Below, piece by piece: positions 25,190-32,603 of a DNA stretch of 41,888 nt. Below the pieces are notes generated by a model. The model did not search any database. It was not told the DNA's origin and was given only the letters and a program-made list of their open reading frames with translations. The DNA comes from Litoreibacter sp. (GTDB lineage Bacteria > Pseudomonadota > Alphaproteobacteria > Rhodobacterales > Rhodobacteraceae), in contig JAPORH010000195.1 of assembly GCA_026710325.1 (NCBI GenBank), positions 1 to 41,888 on the forward strand. Reading direction: 5' to 3'. Within the stretch, counting starts at the first letter, position 1. Every line of letters begins with the position of its first letter. Position numbers and translations under genes: made by a program.

Positions 25190-25609
25190 TCAGTCTGTTT
25201 TTTCAGCGCTGAGCGAACGCGACATGATGATCGCGTCTCCTCCGGCGTAGTAGCCCTTTCGAACACCAGCCCTCACGAACCCCAGTCCACCATAGAGCGC
25301 GCAGGCCGCTTCGTTGTCCGCTGCAACCTCGAGGAAGGCCGTTGCCGCGCCCATCTTGCGGGCGTGGTCCAGAAATGTCTGGGTCAAATGCGCTCCGACG
25401 CCTTGTCGCCGTGCGTCGGGCGCGACTGCGACGGTCAAAAGCTCTGCTTCATCTGCGATGACCCGCCCGACGAGAAAACCCTGCTGCTTTCGTAGATCAA
25501 TCGCGCCGCCGCCTTCTAAAATCGTGGCGAATTCGTCCTGTGACCAGGGCCGCAGAACGGTGAAGCAGCGCGCATGTAGTGCCGCCATCTCGTCCAAGCT
25601 AAGGGTCAA
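25190..25609 (-). CDS. rimI: Ribosomal-protein alanine N-acetyltransferase-like GNAT protein
   Basis: This 139-residue GNAT enzyme has the acetyl-CoA loop VAPDARRQGVGAHL and the C-terminal LYGGLGFVRAGVRKGYY of RimI. The family acetylates the N-terminus of ribosomal protein bS18. The track start is a TTG that overlaps the tsaB stop (TTGA), which suits coupling; an ATG seven codons later (25588) is the other choice. RimI next to TsaB is a common bacterial pairing. It is the last gene of the nfu-GFA-tsaB-rimI string. Confidence 0.85.
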   Translation of the reverse strand: MTLSLDEMAALHARCFTVLRPWSQDEFATILEGGGAIDLRKQQGFLVGRVIADEAELLTVAVAPDARRQGVGAHLTQTFLDHARKMGAATAFLEVAADNEAACALYGGLGFVRAGVRKGYYAGGDAIIMSRSLSAEKTD

Positions 25610-26247
25610 GGGTCCAAGATAATAGGAGCCGGATCGCGCGGCGGGGCGGCGTCGGCGGGTCTTAGGTAATAGGGGGCGGGTCTTGGGGCATTCGTCGCAT
25701 CAAGCATCGCCGCGACCCGGGCGATCGCTTCACCGGGTTTCAGGGATGCTTCATGGTAGGCGAGCCCAAATTTTGCTGCGATCTCCTCCGCCCTATACCC
25801 AATGCAGGCGAATTCCGTAAAGCTCGGGGCTGAGACCTCCTCGAGCGTACACTGAACCGGCGCGCTCGTGCCGTCTTCCGTCAACTCTGCGATGTAAATC
25901 GTTTGTTTCGTTGCTGGGAGGGAGGCAAGCGCTGGCAAAGAGGCCTCATATCGAAGCGCCTCAAAAAGGGTCACGCCCAAAGCTGGAATGCCAAGCGCCA
26001 AAGCCAGCCCGCGCGCGGCTGAGACCGAAATGCGGATACCGGTAAAATTGCCGGGCCCTGTGCCAACACCGATGCGTTTCAGGTCACCGAAATCGGCCCC
26101 GGCCTCGGAAAGACAGTCTTGGATAAGTGGCATGAGATGCTCGGCCTGGCCCTTTTCCATCTCGACATGTCGTGCGGTCAAGACAGCGTCACCAGAGAGC
26201 ACGGCAACGCTGCAATAGGGGCCAGATGTATCGAAGCCGAGGATCAT
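25606..26247 (-). CDS. tsaB: tRNA threonylcarbamoyladenosine biosynthesis protein TsaB
   Basis: This 213-residue protein is the non-catalytic partner of TsaD in making t6A37 on ANN-decoding tRNAs. It opens with ILGFDTSGPYCSVAVL, the ASKHA phosphate-1 region, and has GVGTGPGNFTGIRISVSAARGL, the family hallmark (in shorter form GPGNFTGIR). The length is normal for alphaproteobacteria. Its ATG overlaps the stop of the GFA gene (ATGA) and its stop overlaps the rimI start, so all are probably translated together. Confidence 0.95.
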   Translation of the reverse strand: MILGFDTSGPYCSVAVLSGDAVLTARHVEMEKGQAEHLMPLIQDCLSEAGADFGDLKRIGVGTGPGNFTGIRISVSAARGLALALGIPALGVTLFEALRYEASLPALASLPATKQTIYIAELTEDGTSAPVQCTLEEVSAPSFTEFACIGYRAEEIAAKFGLAYHEASLKPGEAIARVAAMLDATNAPRPAPYYLRPADAAPPRDPAPIILDP

Positions 26248-26663
26248 TTTTGGGCGGCCGCGTTGAGCGTGTCGCGCCCAGACCCGTTCGAACCTGGCAA
26301 ACCCGCATCATCGACCCAAGGGTGGCGTCTGTCGGCGAAGCAGTGAAATTCTGGTGTGAGGTCGCTAGCATCCTCAATCACCCCGAGCGGCACCCAGGAT
26401 TGCCCCGGCACATAGTCAAACCGCCCCATCATCGGCGAGCCGCATTCGGGGCAGTTCCAACGCTGCACACCTTCAGCGAATGATCTTGGCGCGCCAATTG
26501 TTTCGACACCTCGCACAGAGTCATCATCAAATGCAGCAAGCACCGCAGCTGCCGCACCGGTCCAACGCCTGCAGTCATCGCAATGGCAATAAACCACTTG
26601 GAGCGGCTCTTGAGAAAAAGAGAGATGAGACGCGCCGCAATAGCAGCGCGCTTTGCGCGCCAT
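26244..26663 (-). CDS. GFA-family (glutathione-dependent formaldehyde-activating-like) zinc protein
   Basis: This 139-residue protein has the cysteine pattern of the GFA family: CYCGA near the N-terminus, YCHCDDCRRWTGA about 25 residues on, and RWNCPECGSPMMG in the middle, which bind zinc. The founding member speeds formaldehyde-glutathione adduct formation, though that activity has been questioned for the family and cannot be assumed here. It is inserted between nfu and tsaB with a TGATG overlap upstream and ATGA overlap downstream, so it is part of that operon. Confidence 0.87.
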   Translation of the reverse strand: MARKARCYCGASHLSFSQEPLQVVYCHCDDCRRWTGAAAAVLAAFDDDSVRGVETIGAPRSFAEGVQRWNCPECGSPMMGRFDYVPGQSWVPLGVIEDASDLTPEFHCFADRRHPWVDDAGLPGSNGSGRDTLNAAAQK

Positions 26664-27220
26664 CAGGCGGCGACGGGCCGAACCTCGACGACCTCGGGGA
26701 TGTAGTGGCGCAGCAGGTTCTCAATGCCCATTTTCAGGGTCAGCGTAGATGATGGGCAACCGGCACAGGCGCCTTGCATGTGCAGATACACGATACCGCG
26801 GTCGAAGCCGTGGAACGTGATGTCGCCGCCATCTTGCGCCACGGCAGGGCGCACGCGGGTGTCCAGAAGCTCTTTGATCTGCCCGACGATTTCCCCGTCC
26901 TCGCCCGTATGTTCCGCATGGCCTGATGAGGCTTCACCCTCAACCGCTTTTGCGCCGGATTGGTAGTGCTCCATGATCGCGCCGAGGATCGCTGGTTTGA
27001 TATGGTCCCACTCGACCGCTTCCGCCTTTGTGACAGTGACGAAATCAAGGCCCATGAACACGCCCGTCACGCCTTCGACCCCAAAAATGCGGGTCGCAAG
27101 CGGTGAGCTGCCCGCGCTGTCAGGTGTTGGAAAATCTGCGGTTCCCACCTCCAGCACGTCCTGCCCCGGCAAGAATTTCAGAGTCGCCGGATTCGGCGTG
27201 GATTCGGTTTGAATGAACAT
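26663..27220 (-). CDS. NifU-family iron-sulfur scaffold/carrier protein (Nfu)
   Basis: This 185-residue protein has an N-terminal Nfu domain (FIQTESTPNPATLKFLPG) and a C-terminal NifU domain with the cluster-binding motif CAGCPSSTLTLKMGIENLL. The CxxC binds a [4Fe-4S] cluster passed to target proteins. The two-domain form is the alphaproteobacterial/mitochondrial NFU1 type. The ATG at 27220 follows AAGGTGGG and gives the standard N-terminus, so the ten extra upstream residues are not used. It heads the GFA-tsaB-rimI string. Confidence 0.94.
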   Translation of the reverse strand: MFIQTESTPNPATLKFLPGQDVLEVGTADFPTPDSAGSSPLATRIFGVEGVTGVFMGLDFVTVTKAEAVEWDHIKPAILGAIMEHYQSGAKAVEGEASSGHAEHTGEDGEIVGQIKELLDTRVRPAVAQDGGDITFHGFDRGIVYLHMQGACAGCPSSTLTLKMGIENLLRHYIPEVVEVRPVAA

Positions 27221-27312
27221 GGGATACCCACCTTTTTTCTCAGGCTTCAAATATGCGGGCGCGGAGGCGAAAGGTCAAGAGTTTAGAATTATTCTAACTG
27301 GGGGTCGGCGAG

Positions 27313-27765
27313 CTAGCTTACGGCCTCGAGCCGCTCCTTGCTCATATCGCCTGGAACGATCGTGATCGGCATGGGGAGTGCGCCAGAGTTGCGTGACAGC
27401 TCCGTGACTAGGGGGCCCGGGCCCCCATCTGTACCGGCCCCAAGAACCAAAACGCCCACCTCCGGGTCATCCTGGACTTGCGCAATAATCTCGCGCACGG
27501 GTTCTCCCTCGCGGATCACAAGCTCGGGTTCAACGCCTTGTTTGTCGCGCATCCATTTGGCGAAGACCTCGAAATGCGCCTCGATCCTTTCACGTGCCTC
27601 CTGGCGCATAATGTCGCCAACGCCGATCCAGTGGTTGAACTCCTCTGGCGGGATCACGGCGAGAACCTCAACACCGCCACCTGTGCGTGCCGCCCGCATT
27701 GATGCAAAGCGCATCGCGTTCAAGCATTCCTTGCTGTCGTCCAGCACGACGAGAAATTTGCGCAT
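27313..27765 (-). CDS. Universal stress protein family
   Basis: This 150-residue protein has the UspA fold: RKFLVVLDDSKECLNAMRFA at the start and VLVLGAGTDGGPGPLVTEL near the end, close to the G-x2-G-x9-G nucleotide-binding pattern though shortened. PMPITIVPGDMS is the last strand. Usp proteins bind ATP or sense stress; the role here is unknown. The ATG at 27765 follows CAGGAG and is preferred over a start 16 codons earlier. It is followed by nfu on the other side in the same direction, as in related genomes from memory. Confidence 0.88.
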   Translation of the reverse strand: MRKFLVVLDDSKECLNAMRFASMRAARTGGGVEVLAVIPPEEFNHWIGVGDIMRQEARERIEAHFEVFAKWMRDKQGVEPELVIREGEPVREIIAQVQDDPEVGVLVLGAGTDGGPGPLVTELSRNSGALPMPITIVPGDMSKERLEAVS

Positions 27766-27837
27766 ATTTGCTCCTGTTTTGGTGATGATGGCGGATGGCG
27801 TATGGGGGCGCAACCTGGATTGCTGGGATCAAGCGGA

Positions 27838-27930
27838 GCGCGCCTTCGGCGCGCGCATCTATTTCTGGTTTAGGGGGCTCTGCCCCCGGTGCTGGCGCAC
27901 CTCCCCTGGGATATTTCCCAAAGCAATGAA
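27838..27930 (+). repeat. Dispersed hairpin/TATTT repeat, copy 4
   Basis: GCGCGCC-TTC-GGCGCGC (27838-27854) is followed by GGGGGC-TCT-GCCCCC (27873-27887), then CCCCTGGGATATTTCCC and AAAGCAATGAA. The second hairpin and the last part match the copy at 9678-9722 almost base for base, in the opposite orientation. It fills the gap between the universal stress gene start and the ilvE stop. Confidence 0.7.
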
Positions 27931-27948
27931 GGGGATGTGCGGTCTGAT

Positions 27949-28818
27949 TTAAGCCACCCTCTCAGACAAAGCCCAATCCCAGTACATTTCGCGCACCTGC
28001 TTTGTGATGGGGCCGTGTTGATAGTGGCTACCGTCGAATTCGGTCACCGGCGTCACCTTCATCATGTTGCCGGACATGAAGACTTCGTCTGCGGCGCGGA
28101 AATCATCAAAGCTGAGCACGGATTCATGCACTTTCATGCCATTCTCCCGCAGGTTCTTGATGTGGCGGGCGCGGGTGATCCCTGCTAGGAAGGTGCCGTT
28201 GGGGGTAGGCGTGAAGACTTCTCCATCCTTGACCATAAAGACATTGGCGGTGGCGCTTTCGGCAACATTGCCCAGAGCGTCGGCTACCAGCGCGTTGCCA
28301 TATCCCTTGTTGCGTGCCTCAATCAGCATGCGGGCGTTATTGGGGTAAAGACAGCCCGCCTTGGCGTTGACCACGGCATCTTCCATTACGGGCCGGCGGA
28401 AGCGGGTGGTGGTCAGCGTCGTGGTCTTGTCCGCTGGCGCCATTGGAATTTCTTCAAGGCAAATCGTAAACCCCGTGGCGCCGGGTTTCGGGTCCACGCC
28501 CAGGTCGCCGCCATCCAGCGCCCAGTACATCGGCCGGATATAGACGGTGGCGGATTTGTCGTAGAGCTTCAGACCTTCATGCACCGCGGCAACCATATCT
28601 TCGGTCGTCATTGTGGGGGTGATCATCAGAGCTTCGGCAGATCGGTTCACCCGCGCGCAATGCGCCTCCAGGTCTGGCGTCACGCCCTCAAAATAGCGCG
28701 CGCCGTCAAAGACCGAGCTTCCGAGCCAGGCACCATGGTCTGCGGCGCGGATAATCGACAGGTCGCTTTCATGCCAGCTGCCCTCGAAATACGTCTTGAT
28801 ATTGGTGCCCGTGGCCAT
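27949..28818 (-). CDS. ilvE: Branched-chain amino acid aminotransferase
   Basis: This 289-residue PLP enzyme of fold class IV makes leucine, isoleucine and valine from their 2-keto acids, or runs in reverse. VNAKAGCLYPNNARMLIEA contains the lysine that binds PLP, and ALGNVAESATANVFMV is the class IV signature, with GTFLAGITRARHI after it binding the phosphate. Length is in the normal range (280-310). D-amino acid or aminodeoxychorismate-type relatives are less likely given the motif set. It lies alone, between two gaps. Confidence 0.93.
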   Translation of the reverse strand: MATGTNIKTYFEGSWHESDLSIIRAADHGAWLGSSVFDGARYFEGVTPDLEAHCARVNRSAEALMITPTMTTEDMVAAVHEGLKLYDKSATVYIRPMYWALDGGDLGVDPKPGATGFTICLEEIPMAPADKTTTLTTTRFRRPVMEDAVVNAKAGCLYPNNARMLIEARNKGYGNALVADALGNVAESATANVFMVKDGEVFTPTPNGTFLAGITRARHIKNLRENGMKVHESVLSFDDFRAADEVFMSGNMMKVTPVTEFDGSHYQHGPITKQVREMYWDWALSERVA

Positions 28819-28871
28819 GGCGTTCCTCCGTCGCTTTCGGGCGGAAGGCTATGCCGCGCTTGGCGCGCCGT

Positions 28872-29351
28872 CTAGCCCGCTTCCGCCAGCAAAAGGTCCA
28901 GATCCAGAGGGCTGTTGACCATTTCAAGCGTGCCATCATCCCCAAGGGGCCAGAATTTCCGCTCACGGTCGCGATAGATCTCGATGCCGTTCCCGTCGGG
29001 ATCGGAAAAGTAAATTGCCTCGCTGACGCCGTGGTCGGCCGCGCCTTCGATCTGGACCCCGTGGTCGAGCGCGCGTTTGTAAGCGCGCGCCAAGCCTTCG
29101 CGGTCAGGGTAAAGAAATGCGGTATGGAACAGGCCCGGAGCGTGTTTCGGCGCGCGTGGCTGGCCAAGGCTGTGCCAGGTGTTCAGGCCCAAATGGTGAT
29201 GATAACCGTCTGACGATAAGAACGCCGCGCGGTCGCCCATCCGTTGCATCACCTCCAGCCCGATCGCTTGTGTGTAGAACGCAATCGACCTGTCGAGGTC
29301 CGCAACTTTCAAATGGACATGCCCAATGCTCAGTTTCGGGAAATGTGTCAT
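28872..29351 (-). CDS. VOC-family protein, glyoxalase/dioxygenase-like
   Basis: This 159-residue protein has the paired beta-alpha-beta-beta-beta units of the vicinal oxygen chelate fold. IGHVHLKVADLDRSIAFYT starts the first unit and AIYFSDPDGNGIEIYRD ends the second; His and Glu in these positions are metal ligands. YHHHLGLNTWHS is typical of the catechol-2,3-dioxygenase (CatE)-like subgroup. The substrate is unknown. The ATG at 29351 follows AAGGAGC. Confidence 0.87.
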   Translation of the reverse strand: MTHFPKLSIGHVHLKVADLDRSIAFYTQAIGLEVMQRMGDRAAFLSSDGYHHHLGLNTWHSLGQPRAPKHAPGLFHTAFLYPDREGLARAYKRALDHGVQIEGAADHGVSEAIYFSDPDGNGIEIYRDRERKFWPLGDDGTLEMVNSPLDLDLLLAEAG

Positions 29352-29696
29352 GCTTTGCTCCTTACAAAGCATAGATTAAGCTTCGTCCATCCGCACAAAA
29401 GCCCCGCATACGCACCGAGACTGTGCAGAAAAATGCCCCCGGCGGGGACGCACCGGGGGCATAGATCAATGCAGCGAAACGGAGGCGGGGGCGGCCCCCC
29501 AATTTGGGGAGATAATCGCGCTGCACGACTCACTGTGTCACCGATAGACAGATTCGGAGTCGTTCCGATGTCAGTTTTGAATCGGGTGTATGACATGTCG
29601 CATCCCGCACTGTGGCGACAGCAGAAAGCTTGTACTTGTCAAATTGTCTCAAATCACGGCCTACTTACGCCATCCCGATACAAGCTGGCACGATCT
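29352..29696. other. Gene-free stretch with GC-rich hairpins
   Basis: No convincing gene was found in these 345 bases. TGCCCCCGG (29434-29442) and CCGGGGGCA (29453-29461) make a perfect 9-bp stem with a 10-nt loop. CCCCAA-T-TTGGGG lies at about 29497-29509. These may end or insulate transcription between the divergent VOC and kinase genes. ORFs here lack a ribosome-binding site and family features. Confidence 0.6.
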
Positions 29697-30260
29697 ATGC
29701 TCATTCATATCAACAGCTATCCAGGCGTCGGCAAACTTACCATTGGCCGGTTGCTGGCAGATGAACTTGGGGCAAAGTTTCTGGACAATCACACAATCTA
29801 TAACGTGGCTTTCGCCCTTACCGAGTTCAAATCTGAGGCTTTTTATGACGCGGTGAAAGAGGTTCGATCGGTTGCTTATCAGATCGTGAAAACCTTGCCG
29901 GTTGAGATCCCTGTTATCCTCACCAACGCACATGCACAGGATTCTGACTGGGGCAATGCGTGTTGGGATGAAGCAGTTGCCCTGGCGCGGGTGACCGGAC
30001 GCCCGCATGTGGTTGTCATACTCGAATGCTCACGGAAGGAGAACGCCCGGCGGATCACCTCACCCGACCGGGACGAAAAGCGCAAACCCCGCGACCCTAC
30101 TATGTTCCGCCAGGGTGAGGACGACCGGCTTCTGATTGACCGCGACGGCGACCGGCTTTTGCGTCTCGATATAACCGAGCTTTCGGCGACGGAGGCGGCT
30201 GAGACCATCTTGGCATGGCTGCGTCAGGATGAAGCCCCAACCATCCCCACAATTTCATAA
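29697..30260 (+). CDS. Small P-loop kinase-like ATPase
   Basis: This 187-residue protein starts [25 protein letters not shown], a Walker A of the YPGVGKxT kind found in small AAA-type/shikimate-kinase-like proteins. FLDNHTIYN follows, as in nucleoside-kinase folds. A conserved [17 protein letters not shown] basic stretch could be the lid. The substrate is unknown. No clear ribosome-binding site precedes the ATG, so the start is uncertain. Its last 37 bp overlap the end of convergent trpS. Confidence 0.78.
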   Translation: MLIHINSYPGVGKLTIGRLLADELGAKFLDNHTIYNVAFALTEFKSEAFYDAVKEVRSVAYQIVKTLPVEIPVILTNAHAQDSDWGNACWDEAVALARVTGRPHVVVILECSRKENARRITSPDRDEKRKPRDPTMFRQGEDDRLLIDRDGDRLLRLDITELSATEAAETILAWLRQDEAPTIPTIS

Positions 30261-31246
30261 GTCCGTTTCAGGATTGGCGCTGCGATTTCGCGGGCGCGTT
30301 CCGAGCCGCGGGCAAGGATTTTGTCGATCTCGTCGGGATGCTCCATCAGCCGGGCCATTTCGCCTGAGATGGGCGACAGCTTCTCGACGGCCAGTTCCGA
30401 CAGCATCGGCTTGAACTCTGAAAATTGCTTGCCGCCGACCTCTGCCAGCACCTGATCTACGGTTTTGCCGTCCAAAGCGGCGTAGATATTGACGAGATTG
30501 CGCGCCTCAGCCCGATCCGCGAGCCCCGCGGCCTCCGAAGGCAGGGCCTCTGGGTCGGTGCGGGCTTTGCGAATTTTCTGCGCTATCGTGTCGGCATCGT
30601 CGGTCATGTTGATCCGGCTCATGTCGGACGGGTCGGATTTCGACATTTTCTTCGACCCATCCCGCAGCGACATCACCCGCGTTGCTGTCCCCTCAATCAC
30701 CGGCTCGGTGAGCGGGAAGAAGTCGACACCGTAGTCATGATTGAACTTTGCGGCGATGTCGCGGGTCAGCTCCAAATGCTGTTTCTGATCCTCGCCCACA
30801 GGCACATGGGTCGCGTGGTAGAGCAAAATATCGGCCGCCATCAACGCGGGGTAGGCGAACAGCCCGACGGAGACATTCTCCCGGTTTTTGCCCGCCTTGT
30901 CCTTGAATTGCGTCATTCGGTTCAACCAGCCCATCCGGGCCACCGTGTTGAAAATCCAGCCCAATTGGGTGTGCTCTGGCACTTGGGATTGGTTGATCAG
31001 AATGGATTGCTCCGGGTCTATGCCACTCGCTATGAAGCCCGCGCAAAGCTCGCGGGTGTTCTTTTGCAAATCGGCCGGGTCTTGCCAGACAGTGATCGCA
31101 TGCAGGTCCACCATGCAGTAGATCGTCTCGAAATCGTCGGCCTGCATATCCACGAAGCGCTTGATTGCTCCAAGGTAGTTGCCCAGCGTTAACCCGCCAG
31201 AAGGCTGGATACCGGAAAAGACGCGTGGCGTGAATGTTGTGGCCAT
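30224..31246 (-). CDS. trpS: Tryptophanyl-tRNA synthetase
   Basis: This 340-residue class I synthetase charges tRNA-Trp. [18 protein letters not shown] holds the HIGH-like motif (TLGN), and [12 protein letters not shown] is the KMSKS loop. MVDLHAIT and [15 protein letters not shown] bind tryptophan and ATP in the usual order. The length fits bacterial enzymes. It runs away from the rhomboid-like gene, with 77 bp between the two starts, and its end overlaps the kinase gene. Confidence 0.97.
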   Translation of the reverse strand: MATTFTPRVFSGIQPSGGLTLGNYLGAIKRFVDMQADDFETIYCMVDLHAITVWQDPADLQKNTRELCAGFIASGIDPEQSILINQSQVPEHTQLGWIFNTVARMGWLNRMTQFKDKAGKNRENVSVGLFAYPALMAADILLYHATHVPVGEDQKQHLELTRDIAAKFNHDYGVDFFPLTEPVIEGTATRVMSLRDGSKKMSKSDPSDMSRINMTDDADTIAQKIRKARTDPEALPSEAAGLADRAEARNLVNIYAALDGKTVDQVLAEVGGKQFSEFKPMLSELAVEKLSPISGEMARLMEHPDEIDKILARGSERAREIAAPILKRTYEIVGMVGASS

Positions 31247-31323
31247 GATCGGCCCCCTGTCTGGATAAACTCAACGCCATCGCTTAGCTATTGCCAAAAC
31301 GCAGGTCAACCGGAGCAGGCCCA

Positions 31324-32013
31324 ATGTATAACCCAAATGCCGACGAAAGCCCGTTCAACCCGCTGCCGACGGTGGTGATTGCACTCGCCATGGTGATCAG
31401 CGCGGTCGAGATTGTGCTGCAAGCGGGCGAAAGCGGCTTGGTCGGCGGGCCGGGCGCGATTGGCTGGCGGATCGATGCAATGCAGGACTATGCCTTCATC
31501 CCCGCCCTATGGGACGCAATGCTGCAACAGGGCCTCTTCCCGCTTGAGCATATGATGCGCTTTGTGACCTACCCTTTCATCCACGGCTCTTTCACCCATG
31601 CGGCCTTCGCGGTGGTGATCGTGCTGGCCATCGGCAAGGTGGTGGGAGAGGTGTTCTCAACCTTCGCTTTTCTCGCGATGTTCTTCGTGTCGGCCATTTT
31701 CGGTGCGCTGGTTATGGCGCTGATCACTGATAGCGCGTCGCCTTTGGTTGGCGCTTATCCTGGCGCTTATGGGTTGATCGGCGGCTTCACCTTCCTGCTT
31801 TGGGTGCAGTTGACGCAGCTTGGCCAGGACGGAAAAAGTGCCTTTACGTTGGTGGGCGTTTTGCTCGGCATTCAACTGGTTTTTGCAATGATTTTTGGCG
31901 GCGGGCTCGATTGGATTGCGGACCTGGCGGGTTTTATCAGTGGCTTCCTATTGTCTTTCATTGTGAGCCCCGGCGGATGGGCACGGGTTTTGGCGAAGCT
32001 GCGGAAGCGGTAG
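31324..32013 (+). CDS. Rhomboid-like membrane protein, probably inactive as a protease
   Basis: This 229-residue protein has about six to seven membrane segments and the rhomboid layout. FIHGSFTH (85-92) matches the conserved histidine region in the second segment. The active-site serine motif G-x-S-G is replaced by GAYPGAYG (143-150), putting Tyr145 where the serine belongs. The partner histidine in the last core segment is replaced in DWIADLAGF (196-204), with Asp200 in its place. It is therefore likely a pseudoprotease that binds rather than cuts membrane proteins. The ATG at 31324 gives a normal N-terminus; the divergent neighbour is trpS. Confidence 0.82.
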   Translation: MYNPNADESPFNPLPTVVIALAMVISAVEIVLQAGESGLVGGPGAIGWRIDAMQDYAFIPALWDAMLQQGLFPLEHMMRFVTYPFIHGSFTHAAFAVVIVLAIGKVVGEVFSTFAFLAMFFVSAIFGALVMALITDSASPLVGAYPGAYGLIGGFTFLLWVQLTQLGQDGKSAFTLVGVLLGIQLVFAMIFGGGLDWIADLAGFISGFLLSFIVSPGGWARVLAKLRKR

Positions 32014-32026
32014 TGTTTTGCGCGCG

Positions 32027-32040
32027 AACTGGGCCCAGTT
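32027..32040. repeat. 14-bp perfect palindrome after the rhomboid-like gene
   Basis: AACTGGGCCCAGTT is fully self-complementary, 13 bp after the stop codon, and is flanked by partly complementary GCGCGC stretches. It may be a terminator stem without a T-tract or a protein site. It is one of the few features in the gap before the small VOC gene. Confidence 0.35.
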
Positions 32041-32113
32041 TGCAAAGCGCGCCCGACATTTGCGATTTGCTTCATTCCAAGTAGACTTGGTGTTTTAGAA
32101 ACTTGGGGTCACC

Positions 32114-32479
32114 ATGTCTGCACCACTCGGCCGCATCATCATTTACACCAAGAAACTTGACGAAGTTGCCGAGTTTTACTGCAAATATTTTGACTTTGAG
32201 GCTTTGCGCCTTGAAAGCGACCGCATAGTGGAATTGGTCAGCCAAGGCGCTGGCAGCAGCATACTTTTGCATCCGATGTCAGCAGGCCGAAAGGATGGTC
32301 AGACGCTGGTCAAACTGGTTTTCGATGTTGAAGACGTCGAAGCGTTTTGCCGCGATGCAAAAAGGAAAGGGCTGACATTTGGCTCTATTCACCAAGCTGA
32401 CGGCTACTGCTTCGCGAATGCGAAAGACCCGGCCAAGAACTCCATATCTGTTTCGAGCCGCGCCTTTGCTAGCCCGTAA
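32114..32479 (+). CDS. Small VOC-family protein (glyoxalase/bleomycin-resistance-like)
   Basis: This 121-residue protein begins GRIIIYTKKLDEVAEFYCKYF, the typical first strand and helix of the vicinal oxygen chelate fold. The second unit is LVKLVFDVEDVEAFCRDAKRKG. The C-terminal part (FANAKDPAKNSISVSSR) keeps the DP turn but has serine where family members often have a metal-binding glutamate, so metal binding may differ. The function is unknown. Confidence 0.82.
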   Translation: MSAPLGRIIIYTKKLDEVAEFYCKYFDFEALRLESDRIVELVSQGAGSSILLHPMSAGRKDGQTLVKLVFDVEDVEAFCRDAKRKGLTFGSIHQADGYCFANAKDPAKNSISVSSRAFASP

Positions 32480-32603
32480 AGTGGGCAGCAGAATCTGACG
32501 GCTGATCTTCGAAAACCAGGGACCGCGCGCGGGCCCGACACGCTGCTTCATAAATGTCATCGAGGAGATGTCTCAGCGCCATCCTTCGATATGGCTCCAG
32601 AAG

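Noticed and set aside
25179-25193. CTGACC-CAT-GGTCAG hairpin followed by T-rich sequence as a terminator
   Set aside because: The T-run follows on the plus strand, where no gene ends; the local genes are on the minus strand and the stem covers the rimI stop.
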